Of a DNA stretch of 64,000 nucleotides, positions 39,233 to 48,613 are shown one piece after another; positions within the stretch are counted from its first letter, which is position 1, and the number at the start of each line of letters is the position of its first letter. The notes below the pieces were generated by a model. That model was not told the DNA's origin. It was given only the letters and a program-made list of their open reading frames with translations, and searched no databases. The translations under genes were made by a program, and so were the position numbers. The stretch comes from Pectinophora gossypiella. Its lineage: Eukaryota; Arthropoda; Insecta; Lepidoptera; Gelechiidae. The DNA lies in contig NC_065431.1 in the NCBI RefSeq assembly GCF_024362695.1, positions 3,478,624-3,542,623 on the forward strand, given 5' to 3'.

Positions 39233-39365
39233 GACATGTATAATAACATCCATTAAGTACTGGAGAAATACTGTTATTTTTGAGGTTTTTAAATGTGATG
39301 TCGTAAATAATTTCATTTTTTTCTCAGCATCGCACCCGAGCGAAGCAGGGTACAATATCAGCTAA
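39233..39365 (+). mobile_element. Helitron-2, 3' half
   Basis: ACATGTATAATAACATCCAT and GAAATACTGTTATTTTTGAG overlap the 5' part at 15859. It ends CACCCGAGCGAAGCAGGGT, a hairpin, then TATCAGCTAA, a CTRR-type end. Confidence 0.55.
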
Positions 39366-39399
39366 AGTTCCCGACATATAGAGGCGAGACTGAACTCCC

Positions 39400-39648
39400 T
39401 TCTTTTCCGTTTCTTCTTTTTTCTTGTCCCTTTTTTTTATTTTTCTTTTTGCGGGTAAGAAAATAACATATGTAACTTAAAATAAAATTAGATTGTGTGT
39501 AATTACAGGAAGTAGCCCCAATATTTTATTATTGTTTATTATCTGTGGCATTAGACCATAAAAAAAATTAACAACAACACTATAGACAATTTTTTTTTTC
39601 ATTTTAATACTAGGTTTACACGCGCACGAAGTCGCGAGGCACAGCTAG
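39400..39648 (+). mobile_element. Helitron 3' end with MITE-P scrap
   Basis: A CGCGCACGAAGTCGCG hairpin region (39621-39636) and CAGCTAG at 39642-39648 before a T match the end of the Helitron at 34283. A MITE-P end (AACTTAAAATAAAATTAGAT) lies at about 39475. The 5' end of the Helitron is not found. Confidence 0.5.
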
Positions 39649-39816
39649 TTATAAATAGAAACATCTCTCGAGCCCGTTTAGTTGAAATAACGGGCTGATG
39701 TATGATTTTATGACATTTGTATGACAGTCATAAGTACATTTAACAAATGGCTTAGATCTTTAATATGCTAAGTGGAAAGAAAAGGGGAATAAAATAATCT
39801 CACGACAATATCCCAA

Positions 39817-40146
39817 CGGCCTCTGTGGTGCAGTGGTTGAGCGTTGTGCTCACGATCCGGAGGTCCTGGTTCGAATCCCGGTGGGGACATATCACAAAAA
39901 TCACTTTGTGATCCCTAGTTTGGTTAGGACATTACAGGTTGATCACCTGATTGCCCAAAAAGTAAAAAGATCCGTGCTTCGGAAGGCACGTTAGGCCGTT
40001 GGTCCCGGTTGTTACTTACTGATGTGAGTACATAGTCGTGACATAAGTCATGTCAGGGGCCTTTGGCGGCTCAGTAATAACCCTGACACCAGAGTTGATG
40101 AGGTTGGTAATTCGCCTCACAATCCACACGATAGAAGAAGAAGAAG
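39817..40146 (+). mobile_element. SINE-A with 15-bp TSD
   Basis: CGGCCTCTGTGGTGCAGTGG head, box B GGTTCGAATCCC, full body and (GAA)n tail. An exact duplication ACGACAATATCCCAA flanks it (39802-39816 and 40147-40161). This is the longest duplication of any SINE here. Confidence 0.9.
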
Positions 40147-40179
40147 ACGACAATATCCCAATGAGGAATTATCCAGGGT

Positions 40180-40345
40180 ACGTTCCTCAAAATTAATATA
40201 GATGGCGCTGTACAGATTTTCCTTCATTTAACTTCTAATTTCATGGATAACAGACATTATGCATCTTTTACCTTTGTTTTTGGGTATAAATGATGACCCT
40301 TTTTATTACACCACGCACTAAATCTTCTACTCATTATAATTCTGA
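40180..40345 (-). mobile_element. Element F fragment, minus
   Basis: ACGTTCCTCAAAATTAATAT, ATGGATAACAGACATTATGC, GGTATAAATGATGACCCTTT and ATTCTGATCAGAA are the reverse of element F. Confidence 0.6.
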
Positions 40346-40423
40346 TCAGAAAATAATAAGTACTTATATGTTTTTACCTAGAGTTGTAATTTAATGTTAA
40401 GTACTTAATTAGTAATTACATAG

Positions 40424-40715
40424 AGGAGCTCGGTGGCGCAGCGGTAAACGCGCTCGGTCTGCGATTGTTGAAGTTAAACAACTTTCGCAAAGGCCGATAG
40501 AATGGGTGACCACAAAAAATAAAGTTTTCATCTCGAGCTCCTCCGTGCTTCGGAGGGCACGTTAAGACATTGGTCCCAGCTATTAGCCGTAAAAACACCT
40601 ACACCAACCCGCATTGGAGCAGCGTGGTGGAGTATGCTCCATACCCCCTCCGGTTGATTGAGGGGAGGCCTGTGCCCAGCAGTGGGACGTATATAGGCTG
40701 TTTATGTTATGTTAT
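40424..40715 (+). mobile_element. SINE-B head with SINE-C tail (chimera)
   Basis: Starts as SINE-B (GGAGCTCGGTGGCGCAGCGG, TGAAGTTAAACAAC, GAATGGGTGACC). After the shared body it switches to AGCCGTAAAAACACC, GGAGCAGCGTGGTGGAG and CCCAGCAGTGGGACGTATAT, the SINE-C end with TTATGTTATG. Confidence 0.8.
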
Positions 40716-40749
40716 ATATACATCCGTCAAGTCCCATTTATATTTATCA

Positions 40750-40920
40750 CAACACTCTTATCGCTGTAGCATTCTCCATCCTTGTCTATCAAAGGCCAAT
40801 TCTTTCACTTCCTTATAAGACACGACGTTCGCCTTCTCTTTAATCTGTTCCATGTAAGCTCTTCTTGGTATTCCCCATCCTCTCTTTCATTGCTTCCCTT
40901 CTATGATGTTTATTATGTTT
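40750..40920 (-). pseudogene. RTE-M fragment, minus
   Basis: CTATCAAAGGCCAATTCTTT, AAGACACGACGTTCGCC and CATGTAAGCTCTTCTTGG are the reverse of an RTE-M ORF2 C-terminus, as at 41690-42095. Confidence 0.6.
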
Positions 40921-41084
40921 TGCTTACATTTGTAAATCATTCAATTCGTCCTCATCTAAATAGGGATGTGTGTAAACAACTTGTCTTTATGTTCTTGTTT
41001 CTTGGTACAAATAAAAATATAAATATCTTTAAAACTAAATTAAAGCTGTTTTTATTGAAGTCATTTGATGAACATATTGAATAG
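40921..41084. other. No recognisable feature
   Basis: About 165 AT-rich bases. Confidence 0.3.
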
Positions 41085-41335
41085 TTGGTAGATTTTGAAC
41101 GAACCCGTCTTGATGATCTTGACGCCAAACGCCAGATCCGAAAAAGTCGACCCAAGCCCTCCTACCACTACACTTATAACTCAAATGGGACTCTCTATTG
41201 TGCTTCTTGCAACAGAACTTTCAAAACTAAATTTGGTTTTGCTAGTCACGCCCGCGCCCCCGCAAGAGCCCAGGCTAACACTAGCTAAGGGTGTCGCCGT
41301 CGACGGATACGTCTGGGAGGACATCATCATCATCA
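41085..41335 (+). pseudogene. LINE-Z C-terminus with zinc finger
   Basis: A frame encodes RQIRKSRPKPSYHYTYNSNG and LYCASCNRTFKTKFGFASHA, the same tail as at 3590-3738. CxxC and one His are seen, while the second His of a C2H2 finger is not in the expected place. It ends in (ATC)n near 41320. Confidence 0.65.
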
Positions 41336-41689
41336 GTATTTAAGAATTAAGTTTAAAACTTGCTGTAATAGATATAAGTAAATAAGTACTGAGTGCATGA
41401 TTTCGCCAACAAACTGTTTTTCAGTTTGGCGAATGTCTTTAAAATTGTAAACGGTACTTATATTGTTATTAAATAAATAAATAATGAATTTGAACACCAA
41501 AACCATAAATACGAAAATAATATTATTCCGGGCTTATAATATCCCGGTACCTTACCGATTTCCCGTAATCCCGTAATTTTTCCGCCACGTCACTCTAACG
41601 TCAACCGTCACGGTTAGGCAGGTTCCACACAGGCCGACGCGATGTCGATAGCGCTTGCGATAGACGATAACTTCCCTATAAGCTCCGGA
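41336..41689. other. Unassigned
   Basis: TCCCGTAATCCCGTAA and TCCACACAGGCCGACGCGAT type words occur near 41560-41650 and hint at decayed MITEs. Nothing is definite. Confidence 0.35.
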
Positions 41690-42095
41690 CATCATCAATT
41701 TAAGAGCCACGCTCTTGTCAGTGTAGCATTTTCCATTCCAGTCTATCAAACGCCAATTCCTTGACTTCCCTATAAGACACGACGTTAACCTTTTCTTTAA
41801 TCTGTTCCATGTAAGCTCTTTTTGGTCTTCCCCTTCCTCTCTTTCCTTCTAGCTTTCCTTCTATGATGTTTTTAATAAATTCGTCGTGTCTTATTAGGTG
41901 TCCAATCATATTGCCTCTTCTGTCCTCAATAATTCTCAGTATTTGTCTCTTTTCCCTTACTCTTACTAGCACTTCCTCATTTGTAACCCTTTCTGTCCAA
42001 CTTATTCTTTCCATCCTCCTCCAACACCACATTTCAAAGGCCTCGAGTCTCTCTCTGTCCTTCTGTGTCAATGTCCAAGTTTCACATCCATAGAG
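41690..42095 (-). pseudogene. RTE-M: LINE ORF2 C-terminus, 5'-truncated
   Basis: A minus-strand frame 42071-41718 encodes MTQKDRERLEAFEMWCWRR, NMIGHLIRHDEFIKNIIEG, GKRGRGRPKRAYMEQIKEK and continues toward DKSVALKL and a (GAT)-type end. Only the C-terminal region is present. Copies lie at 40750, 56610 and 59945-60620. Confidence 0.75.
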
Positions 42096-42305
42096 GGCTA
42101 TACTTCATACAAAACACCTCGTCTTACACAGACACTATACATTGACGTTATCGTACACGCGCATTTGTGACGTCGGACGCCCATACTATTGAAGACAAAA
42201 GTACGAGTAAGACCGAGGGGGTAAAACCTAGCTCAGACGCTGGTGGGGAGCGGAGAGTTGCCGTTCTATACGTAGTATTATTCCTTATTCTATGCTATAA
42301 GCATT
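42096..42305 (-). mobile_element. Repeat D, minus, full span
   Basis: ACTTCATACAAAACACCTCG, CAGACACTATACATTGACG, GCTGGTGGGGAGCGG and GCCGTTCTATACGTAG, the reverse of 27118-27295. Confidence 0.65.
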
Positions 42306-42399
42306 AGATGCGGTAAGCATAGATATATATACAAGTATATACACCCACTCCTTGCCAGCTATGTTTAAGTCCCATGTAATAGGCGTGCGCCTATTGTCA

Positions 42400-42532
42400 T
42401 TCATCATCAGCCGTATGACGCCCACTGCTGGGCATAGGCCTCCCCCAAGGATCTCCACGACGATCGGTCCTGCGCTGTCCGCATCCAGCGGCTTTCCGCG
42501 ACCTTCACCAGATCGTCGGTCCACCTTGTAAC
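42400..42532 (-). pseudogene. RTE-R fragment, minus
   Basis: Reads TRWTDDLVKVAESRWMRTAQ, DRSSWRSLGEAYAQQWASYG and a stop, with a (GAT)n tail at 42400. It is the same family as 8204-8429 and is truncated after about 40 codons. Confidence 0.75.
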
Positions 42533-42639
42533 CTGGAATCCACGTAATAAATAAAATAATTTTAAGGAATTATCTCTAAAGATTGTTATAATTATTTTTA
42601 GTCGCATGATTTAAGGCTTTGGTGTATACATAGTATAGT

Positions 42640-42840
42640 GACATAGTAACAAAAACTTTCGAGGGATAATTTAGCCTATGATTCTGAGTTGATATCAAGT
42701 GGAATTTTCCGTCGCAAAAATAATTAAAACAGGACCAAAATGTTCATGAACTTTCCGACACGAAACTCCACTTGATATCAACTCAGAATCATGGTTTGAA
42801 TCGTCCCCCTCAGTATTCGTTACGGTGTCACTAACACCAT
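42640..42840. mobile_element. MITE-G, first of a pair
   Basis: AGTGACATAGTAACAAAAAC on the left, and GATATCAACTCAGAATCATG with ACGGTGTCACTAACACC on the right. Confidence 0.7.
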
Positions 42841-42877
42841 ACGTCCTTGTATGGCTACCTATACGTACTTGTACGGG

Positions 42878-43103
42878 GTGTAAGTTTAGTGACATCGTAT
42901 CGAATACTGAGGGGAGTGATTTAGCTCATTATTCTAAGTTAATATCAAGTTGAATTTTCCATCGAAAAAGGATTGAAAACAAATAAAAAAGGCATGAAAA
43001 AACATGAATTTTGCTACGGAAAATTCCACTCGATATTAACTCAGAATCATGGTCTGAATCATCCCCCTCAGTATTCGTTACGATGTCACTAACACTCTGT
43101 ATT
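42878..43103. mobile_element. MITE-G, second of a pair
   Basis: GTTTAGTGACATCGTATCG on the left and CGATGTCACTAACACTCTGTA on the right. It lies 40 bases from the previous copy, in the same pair pattern as 18659-19121, with a shared spacer word TGTATGGCTACCT. Confidence 0.7.
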
Positions 43104-43149
43104 ATTGAGATAACTTACGAAAAAAAGGTATTGTCAACAAACTCATACA

Positions 43150-43215
43150 TTTCACTTGTCCGCGGTACAGGGTGACAGCCCTCAGCCCTTCTGTTTGTCC
43201 GGCCAAGTAGTGAAT
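43150..43215 (+). mobile_element. J2 LINE 3' scrap
   Basis: GGTACAGGGTGACAGCCCTC and TTTGTCCGGCCAAGTAGTGA. It stops before the poly(A). Confidence 0.5.
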
Positions 43216-43439
43216 GCCAGTCGATCATCCATATCGATATCGAATCGACACGTGTGAAAGCGCCCTTATTTCACTATCGACGTGTTCGCATCTAATGTGT
43301 TTCCACCCTTATTTTCCCCACTGTCATTTACTTTTTGCTGTGTTATGTAACTTCACGCTAAGACTACTTAGGGGTAGATAGAGTTCACTCTAAACTTCTC
43401 AAGTCCAAGTTATTTTATGTTCCTCCACGTAACACTACC
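43216..43439. other. No recognisable feature
   Basis: ATCGATATCGAATCGACACG near 43234 resembles decayed MITE words. Nothing is definite. Confidence 0.3.
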
Positions 43440-43650
43440 AAAGAGCAAATCTGCAGTCACTGAGCCCAGCGAATTCTTTGTAAACAGTGGTGAAATTATG
43501 AACCATTAGTTGTCATAATTATAAAATCTATGTTTTTGTAGGTGTTTTCGGTCTATTACAGAAACGACATGTAACCAGGAGGTCTAATGTGCAACCAGTT
43601 AATTTATTACTTTGTAAGAAACTGATTGGACTTTTGCACCTTATCGTACA
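43440..43650 (-). repeat. Repeat H, minus
   Basis: CACTGAGCCCAGCGAATTCT, GAACCATTAGTTGTCATAAT and TTACTTTGTAAGAAACTGAT are the reverse of 37830-38040. Confidence 0.65.
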
Positions 43651-44039
43651 TAACATACATTTATACATAAAATCACGACAGTAACTCCTATTGGGTTGGG
43701 CAGAGCCGCAAATCGTCAGAAGGCAAGTACGGAATACTTACATAAAGTAGAAGAAGAAAAATATTCCAAAGCCATGTTTAGAGGAATTATGATAATTAAC
43801 CAAAATTATAATGCCAGTAAAGCGAGTTATCTTAGTTCAGTAGACACTAGTGCATCCAAAAATGTTTATACAACTAATCCGGGGATTAGAGCCGGGACCA
43901 CGGACGGTTCCGTCCCGGAAATCCGGGCAAACATCTACAGTTTGATTGTATACATACTTTGTATAAGCTATAGTTACGCTATAGTTATGTATAATTCTAG
44001 CGAGTCAACTGGGCCTTCTCCGACTACAATTTTTCCCCT
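43651..44039. other. Unassigned; open frame probably chance
   Basis: A 160-residue plus frame (43696-44178) runs into repeat D and so is unlikely to be a gene. GGGATTAGAGCCGGGACC and GTCCCGGAAATCCGGG near 43880-43925 are palindromic words. Confidence 0.35.
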
Positions 44040-44180
44040 ATATCATAGAAGAAGGAATAATTATACTACGCATAGAACGGCAACTCTCCGCTCCCCACCA
44101 GCGGCTGAGCTAAGGTTACCTCACGCCCCTCAGTCTTACTTTAGTCTTCAATCGAGAAAAAACGAGGTGTTTTTGTGAAC
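44040..44180 (+). mobile_element. Repeat D with internal deletion
   Basis: ATACTACGCATAGAACGGC to TTAGTCTTCAATCG, then a jump to AAAACGAGGTGTTT, so the middle is deleted relative to 27118. Confidence 0.65.
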
Positions 44181-44265
44181 ACAAGTGGGTTGCGAGGTGG
44201 ACTACCAACCATGCCTTTGGCGGCTCAATAGTAACTCTGACACCAGGGTAAGGTTGGTTGCCTAG
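44181..44265 (-). mobile_element. Rearranged SINE-A scraps
   Basis: GTGGGTTGCGAGGTGGACTA (minus-strand tail) runs into CTTTGGCGGCTCAATAGTAA (plus-strand 3' part). Two pieces in opposite orientation are joined. Confidence 0.5.
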
Positions 44266-44380
44266 GTGTAATAAAAAGGGTCATCTTTTATACCCTAAAA
44301 CCCATGAAATTAAACGAAGGAATATCTTTACAGCCCATCTATATTGTTTTTGAGGACCTTAGACTGGAAAGTTCCTCCTT
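44266..44380 (+). mobile_element. Element F, right part
   Basis: AATAAAAAGGGTCATCTTTT, CCATGAAATTAAACGAAGGA and GACTGGAAAGTTCCTCC at the right arm. Confidence 0.55.
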
Positions 44381-44390
44381 AAGTTTATCA

Positions 44391-44686
44391 TCATCATCAT
44401 CATCAGCCCATTAACGTCCCCACTGCTGGGGCACGGGCCTTCCCTATGGATGGATAGGGAGATCGGGCCTTAAACCACCACGCGGGCCCAGCGCGGATTC
44501 GTGGTTATTAACGACTGCTAATGCAGCCGGGACCAACGGCTTAGCGTGCCTTCCGAAGCACGGAGGAGCTCGAGATGAAAACTTTTCTTTTTTGTAGTCA
44601 CCCATCCTATGACCGGCCTTTGCGAAAGTTGCTTAACTTCAACAATCGCAGACCGAGCGCGTTAACCGCTGCGCCACCGAGCTCCC
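44391..44686 (-). mobile_element. SINE-B, full length with 10-bp TSD, minus
   Basis: (ATC)n tail, CCCATTAACGTCCCCACTGC, the body, 5S-like words in reverse (GTCACCCATCC and GTTGCTTAACTTCA) and GCGCCACCGAGCTCC. An exact duplication AAGTTTATCA flanks it (44381-44390 and 44687-44696). Confidence 0.9.
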
Positions 44687-44699
44687 AAGTTTATCAATC

Positions 44700-45029
44700 G
44701 CCTGCAATTGCAACCGGCTTACTAAACTTCACACTAACCACTATGTTCCCATCGAAGCTTCAATCCATAACTTGTTGAAACCAGATAGAACACAATACTT
44801 TACGAATTTAATTCCCCACTCGAGAGTACGGTCGGGATTAAATCCTGTAATCCCGGGATTTGAGGTTGCCCGGAATCCCGCGGTTTTGTTCCAGTATAGG
44901 TGTTGATGTTGCAGCTCTAAATGAACTCTAAGGCTGCGAGAGATTGCTTGTTGGTTATAATTGTTTTAAGTCTACTTTTTGGAATTGTCATCATCAGACG
45001 TACGACGCCCACTGCTGGGCATAGGCCCT
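44700..45029. other. Unassigned with RTE-R scrap
   Basis: GGGATTAAATCCTGTAATCCCGGGATT-like palindromic words (near 44833, given in part) and a short RTE-R tail (ACGACGCCCACTGCTGGG, 45002) are seen. Confidence 0.4.
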
Positions 45030-45275
45030 GGAATTAATACAATACAAAAACGCTTTATTGCACATATTTAAACACAATACTAAAAAAACATTAACACTAA
45101 TACTGTATTTTCATTGCATTACAACAAATTTTTGCTGATTATTATTTTTATATACATGACACGAATTTTAACACGATTATTTATATGTGACATAATGTAT
45201 ATTAGTGTTAATGTTTTTAGTATTGTGTTTAAATATGTGCAATAAAGCGTTTTTGTATTGTATTGTATTAATTCC
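45030..45275. repeat. Head-to-head palindrome of LINE-like 3' ends
   Basis: 45030-45102 and 45200-45275 are reverse complements apart from a TATTG-unit and A-run length difference. Each arm contains CAATAAAGCGTTTTTGTATTG, a LINE-type 3' end with (TATTG)n (given in part). A 97-base centre separates them. Confidence 0.8.
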
Positions 45276-45554
45276 AAATAGCAGACCAACCATTAACCAT
45301 AACCATTAAACCATTAACCATTTAATTTATTTTATTAAAAAAAAAAAAAAACATTTATTTTCAGACTACAGTCCATAGGTATGTTTATTGTATTGAAATG
45401 TAATTTATAATTTGTAATGCTATTCGACTAGTACCTGAAATAAACGATAAATAAAATAAATAAATTATTAAGAAACAATATAAAGACACTAACTTGTTTT
45501 ATATGTTGTGTAGTATATTTGTATTGTATTGACGTAAGATTGCCCACTACCTTT
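45276..45554. other. AT-rich unassigned
   Basis: ACCATTAACCAT short repeats near 45290-45320 and A-rich runs. An AATAAACGATAAATAAAATA word near 45440 may be a LINE end. Confidence 0.35.
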
Positions 45555-45710
45555 TTTTTTGAAGATTATTGTAGATTTGCCGCAGATGGCATTAACTACT
45601 TGGCCGGACAAATGGGGAGCGCTCTCACCCGGTACAACGTTTAAGACAACAGGCCTGAGGGTGCCCATTCGGGCGCGAACTTCAGCTCAGGGGCGTCGTG
45701 TGAGAGGATT
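45555..45710 (-). mobile_element. J2 LINE 3' end, minus
   Basis: T-run, then TTGTAGATTTGCCGCAGATG, GGCCGGACAAATGGGGAGCG and CAACAGGCCTGAGGGTGCCC. A 14-base gap (AAGGCT region) is deleted. Confidence 0.7.
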
Positions 45711-45892
45711 TTTTTATATTTATTGTATGATTGTGTGCTCTCTCTACTTATTCTAACTGGACTAACGAAGTGTATTAAGAATGTCTATTTTTTATTTCAG
45801 GTAAGCTCCAGACCTGGTATCTTACTGAGAATTCTACAGAATTAGTAAGTACTTAAAAGGATTTTATTTCGTCGGATTAACTTTCGTAATTT

Positions 45893-46015
45893 TATCAAAT
45901 CAAATCAAATCAAATATACGTTATTGCACACAACATACAAAACAAATTTACACAAATGATGATAGATACAAATCCTTTCCAATCCTTTATCTTGAATTTT
46001 CAAAAAAAAAAAAAA
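45893..46015 (-). mobile_element. LINE 3' end with (TCAAA)n, minus
   Basis: TCAAATCAAATCAAATCAAA, then TACGTTATTGCACACAACAT, is the reverse of a typical LINE end. An A-run lies near 46002-46019. Confidence 0.5.
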
Positions 46016-46139
46016 AAAACTCAATAACTTTACTGCAAACCATAATGTTATATACATGTGACTTTATAAAATAAGAATCATTATGGACCCTGGGTGGCTC
46101 AGCACAAGAAGGAGAGACGAAAGCGTAGTCTTAACAGGG

Positions 46140-46330
46140 TACTATTGAACATAAAGCAGAGGCTATAATTCCATTTGCTTCGATCTTGACACACTTCTCT
46201 TGCTTCCTCCACATTCATCAATCGTTTAATACCCGCACGCCGTTTCAAAGTGGATCGTACTGAACCTTTTCTAAGGACATCTCCAATTTGGTCAATGTAC
46301 GTCCATCTAGGTCTTCCTCTGCCAGTGAAA
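46140..46330 (-). pseudogene. RTE-T fragment, minus
   Basis: A minus-strand frame reads GRGRPRWTYIDQIGDVLRKG, SVRSTLKRRAGIKRLMNVEE and VCQDRSKWN, then breaks. It lacks the usual GGK end and tail. Confidence 0.7.
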
Positions 46331-46332
46331 TC

Positions 46333-46455
46333 AGAATGAACTGTGAGTGTCAGTGGTGTTCGTAAAATCGTAATGACAACTTTGAGAGATGATTCAGACC
46401 ATGATTCGGAGTTGATATCAATTGGAATATTCCGTTGCAAAAGTAAGGAACTGAA
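46333..46455 (+). mobile_element. MITE-G left arm
   Basis: GTCAGTGGTGTTCGTAAAATC, GATGATTCAGACCATGATTC and GTTGATATCAATTGGAATAT. The right arm is at 46725-46860, and SINE-C sits between, so SINE-C inserted into this MITE. Confidence 0.6.
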
Positions 46456-46715
46456 AATACATAACATAAACAGCCTATATACGTCTCACTGCTGGGCACA
46501 AGCCTCCCCTCAATCAACCGGAGGGGGTATGGAGCATACTCCACCACGCTGCTCCACTGTGGGTTGGTGGAGGTGTTTTTACGGCTAATAGCCGGGACCA
46601 ACGGCTTAACGTGCCCTCCGAAACACGGAATCATCTTACTTTTTCGGACAATCAGGTGATTCAAGCCTGAAAAGTCCTTACCAAACAAAGGACAGTCTCA
46701 CAAAGTGAAAGTGGT
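46456..46715 (-). mobile_element. SINE-C, full, minus, inside MITE-G
   Basis: Tail ATAAACAGCCTATATACGTC, CTGCTGGGCACAAGCCTCCC, CTGCTCCACTGTGGGTTGG, body CTTAACGTGCCCTCCGAAAC and TTCAAGCCTGAAAAGTCC. GGAACTGAAA occurs at both edges (46447 and 46720), a likely 10-bp duplication. Confidence 0.75.
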
Positions 46716-46724
46716 AGTGAGGAA

Positions 46725-46860
46725 CTGAAATAATTTAAAAAAAAAACACTGAACTTTTCATGAATTTTCTGACAGGAAAGTCCACTTGATATCGACTCAG
46801 AATCATGGTCTTTATCATCCCTTTCAGTATTCATTACGGTGTCACTAACAACCTATATAC
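46725..46860 (-). mobile_element. MITE-G right arm
   Basis: AATTTTCTGACAGGAAAGTC, ATATCGACTCAGAATCATGG and ATTACGGTGTCACTAACAAC. It completes the copy begun at 46333. Confidence 0.6.
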
Positions 46861-46899
46861 AGGATAGGCTGTTTATGTTTCTTTTTATGTGGCTATAAC

Positions 46900-47285
46900 C
46901 ACTTGGCCGGACAAATGGAGTGTCCAGTCTGTGCCCCCATAGTTACTAACTTCAGTGTCCTCCCACCCCTTTTATCGCCCCCACCTGGAAGCAATCTAGC
47001 GAGGCCGACATGGGAGTCCTTAAATAGGCTCCGGACATAGGTTGGCCGCTGCAAGGATAATCTCTGCAGGTGGGGATACCTGGTTGATGGTTGCGATGAG
47101 TGCGAGTGTGGAGTATCACCACAAACTATGGCTCACCTTCTGTGCTGTCCTAAGTGCCCTAACACCTGCACTATTAAAGACCTGCACGAAGCCACTGACA
47201 ATGCCGTAAGCGTGGCCAATTATTTGGTCAGCAAAAATTTAATATCGATCGCCATCGACTCGCAAAGAAGAAGACTAACGTCATA
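46900..47285 (+). pseudogene. LINE ORF2 C-terminus with CCHC-like motif
   Basis: The frame reads SLNRLRT, VGRCKDNLCRWGYLVDG, CDECECGVSPQTMAHLLCCP and DNAVSVANYLVSK before a stop near 47285. The block is typical of the C-terminus of several insect LINEs. It has an in-frame stop near 47040. A 30-base match to its end lies reversed at about 2430-2460. Confidence 0.6.
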
Positions 47286-47487
47286 AGTTGTCTGTCTACT
47301 TCAATATAGGTTAACGACTGGTAAACATCTTAATATTCACCCGACATAGAAATAAAAGATGGTGATGCATAGCTTGCCCATTAAGTGGGTATATTTCTTT
47401 ATTCAGGATATGAATGAATGCTTGCTAATGTTCTATTAATGTCCTCAGAGTAATGATGATAATACTTTGTTTATTTACAAACGGAGA

Positions 47488-47797
47488 GCCTCCGTGATCC
47501 AGTGGTTGAGCGTTGGGCTCACGATCCGGAGGTACCTAGTACAAATCCCGGTGGGGACATATCACAAAAATCACTTTGTGATCCCTAGTAGGCTGATCAC
47601 CTGATTCTCCGAAAGAAAGATGATACGTGCTTCGGAAGGCACGTTGGTTCCGGTTACTACTTATAAGTTAGCTGATGTAAGTAAGTAGTCGTTACATGAG
47701 CCATGTCAGAGGCCTTTGGCGGCTCAATAGTAACCCTTGACACCAGGGTTGATGGGGTTGGTAATCCACCTCACAACCCACACGATAGAAGAAGAAA
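47488..47797 (+). mobile_element. SINE-A, nearly full length
   Basis: GCCTCCGTGATCCAGTGGTT, CACGATCCGGAGG, a damaged box B (TACAAATCCCGG) and the tail CACACGATAGAAGAAG. It lacks the TTAAGCCG part of the body. Confidence 0.8.
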
Positions 47798-47799
47798 GT

Positions 47800-48463
47800 A
47801 ATGAAGTTTAAGTAAAAAAAAATTACATACATTTACAATAATCGGTACCTAACAGATTCGGTAAAAAATCCTGCAGCGTATGGAATGGTTTTTTTTTAAT
47901 TCTACGAGTAGGAGAACCAATAGTTATCAAAAACAAATTACAGACTGGAATAAGAACATCAAAACCAATTAAAGGTTCCCACATAAAGGTGGTTTTTCAA
48001 TTAAGTATTTTTTAACGACATTTTGAAGAGATGTATTTTGTCTATTTCAGTTATAAATTTAGGTACTTAATTTATTTTATATTCTAAAGAATTTCCGCAA
48101 GTTTTCCATAGTACTAGACTAGAAATATATTTATTTTTATGATTTCTCCATTTCCAGGTAATACTGCGTAAAAGGTTTCCCATGTTAACGTTTTGCTTAC
48201 CACTAAAATGTACAATGAAAATGTGAAAATTTATATTTTGTCACGTGTGATGGTAAAATTTGATTTGCGGTGAAATACGGTTTTAAATCGTAATAAAGGT
48301 ACAATTTTCAAATAGGTTACACTACTCTGCTAGATTTGGAATAAAATAGAAAAACAACATAGCATAAGCATTATAATAAGTATAATGTATAATAAGTAGT
48401 GAAATGTAAATCAATAAATAAAATAAAATAAATATAAGCATAAGTATATGTATGTATGTTTAC
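47800..48463. other. No recognisable feature
   Basis: About 660 AT-rich bases upstream of the poly(T) of the intact LINE. I see no repeat or gene. Confidence 0.4.
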
Positions 48464-48468
48464 ACTTT

Positions 48469-48474
<6 letters not shown>
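48464..48474. repeat. Target-site duplication, left copy
   Basis: ACTTTTTTACT, identical to 52908-52918. The last T merges with the poly(T), so the boundary may shift by one base. Confidence 0.75.

Positions 48475-48499
<25 letters not shown>
48475..48499 (-). other. Poly(A) tail of the intact LINE (T run)
   Basis: Uninterrupted T's on the plus strand directly before the 3' UTR. The long pure run agrees with a young insertion. Confidence 0.9.
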
Positions 48500-48613
48500 C
48501 ATTTTTGTGCCCAAAAATGCGATCGGTCGACTGACCATAAGCAGTTTTGATGGTTTGGTTTTATTAACATGCAGGACAGGCCCCCTCATTAGAAGGCTGC
48601 CTTCATTAAGGTG

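Noticed and set aside
43696..44178. 160-residue open frame, the longest outside known LINE frames apart from the J2 linker
   Set aside because: Its 3' third lies in repeat D, a non-coding interspersed repeat, and no domain is recognisable.
46893..46920. Another J2 3' end (CCACTTGGCCGGACAAATGG)
   Set aside because: Only about 20 bases match. It may be the start of the LINE fragment that follows, so it is not listed separately.
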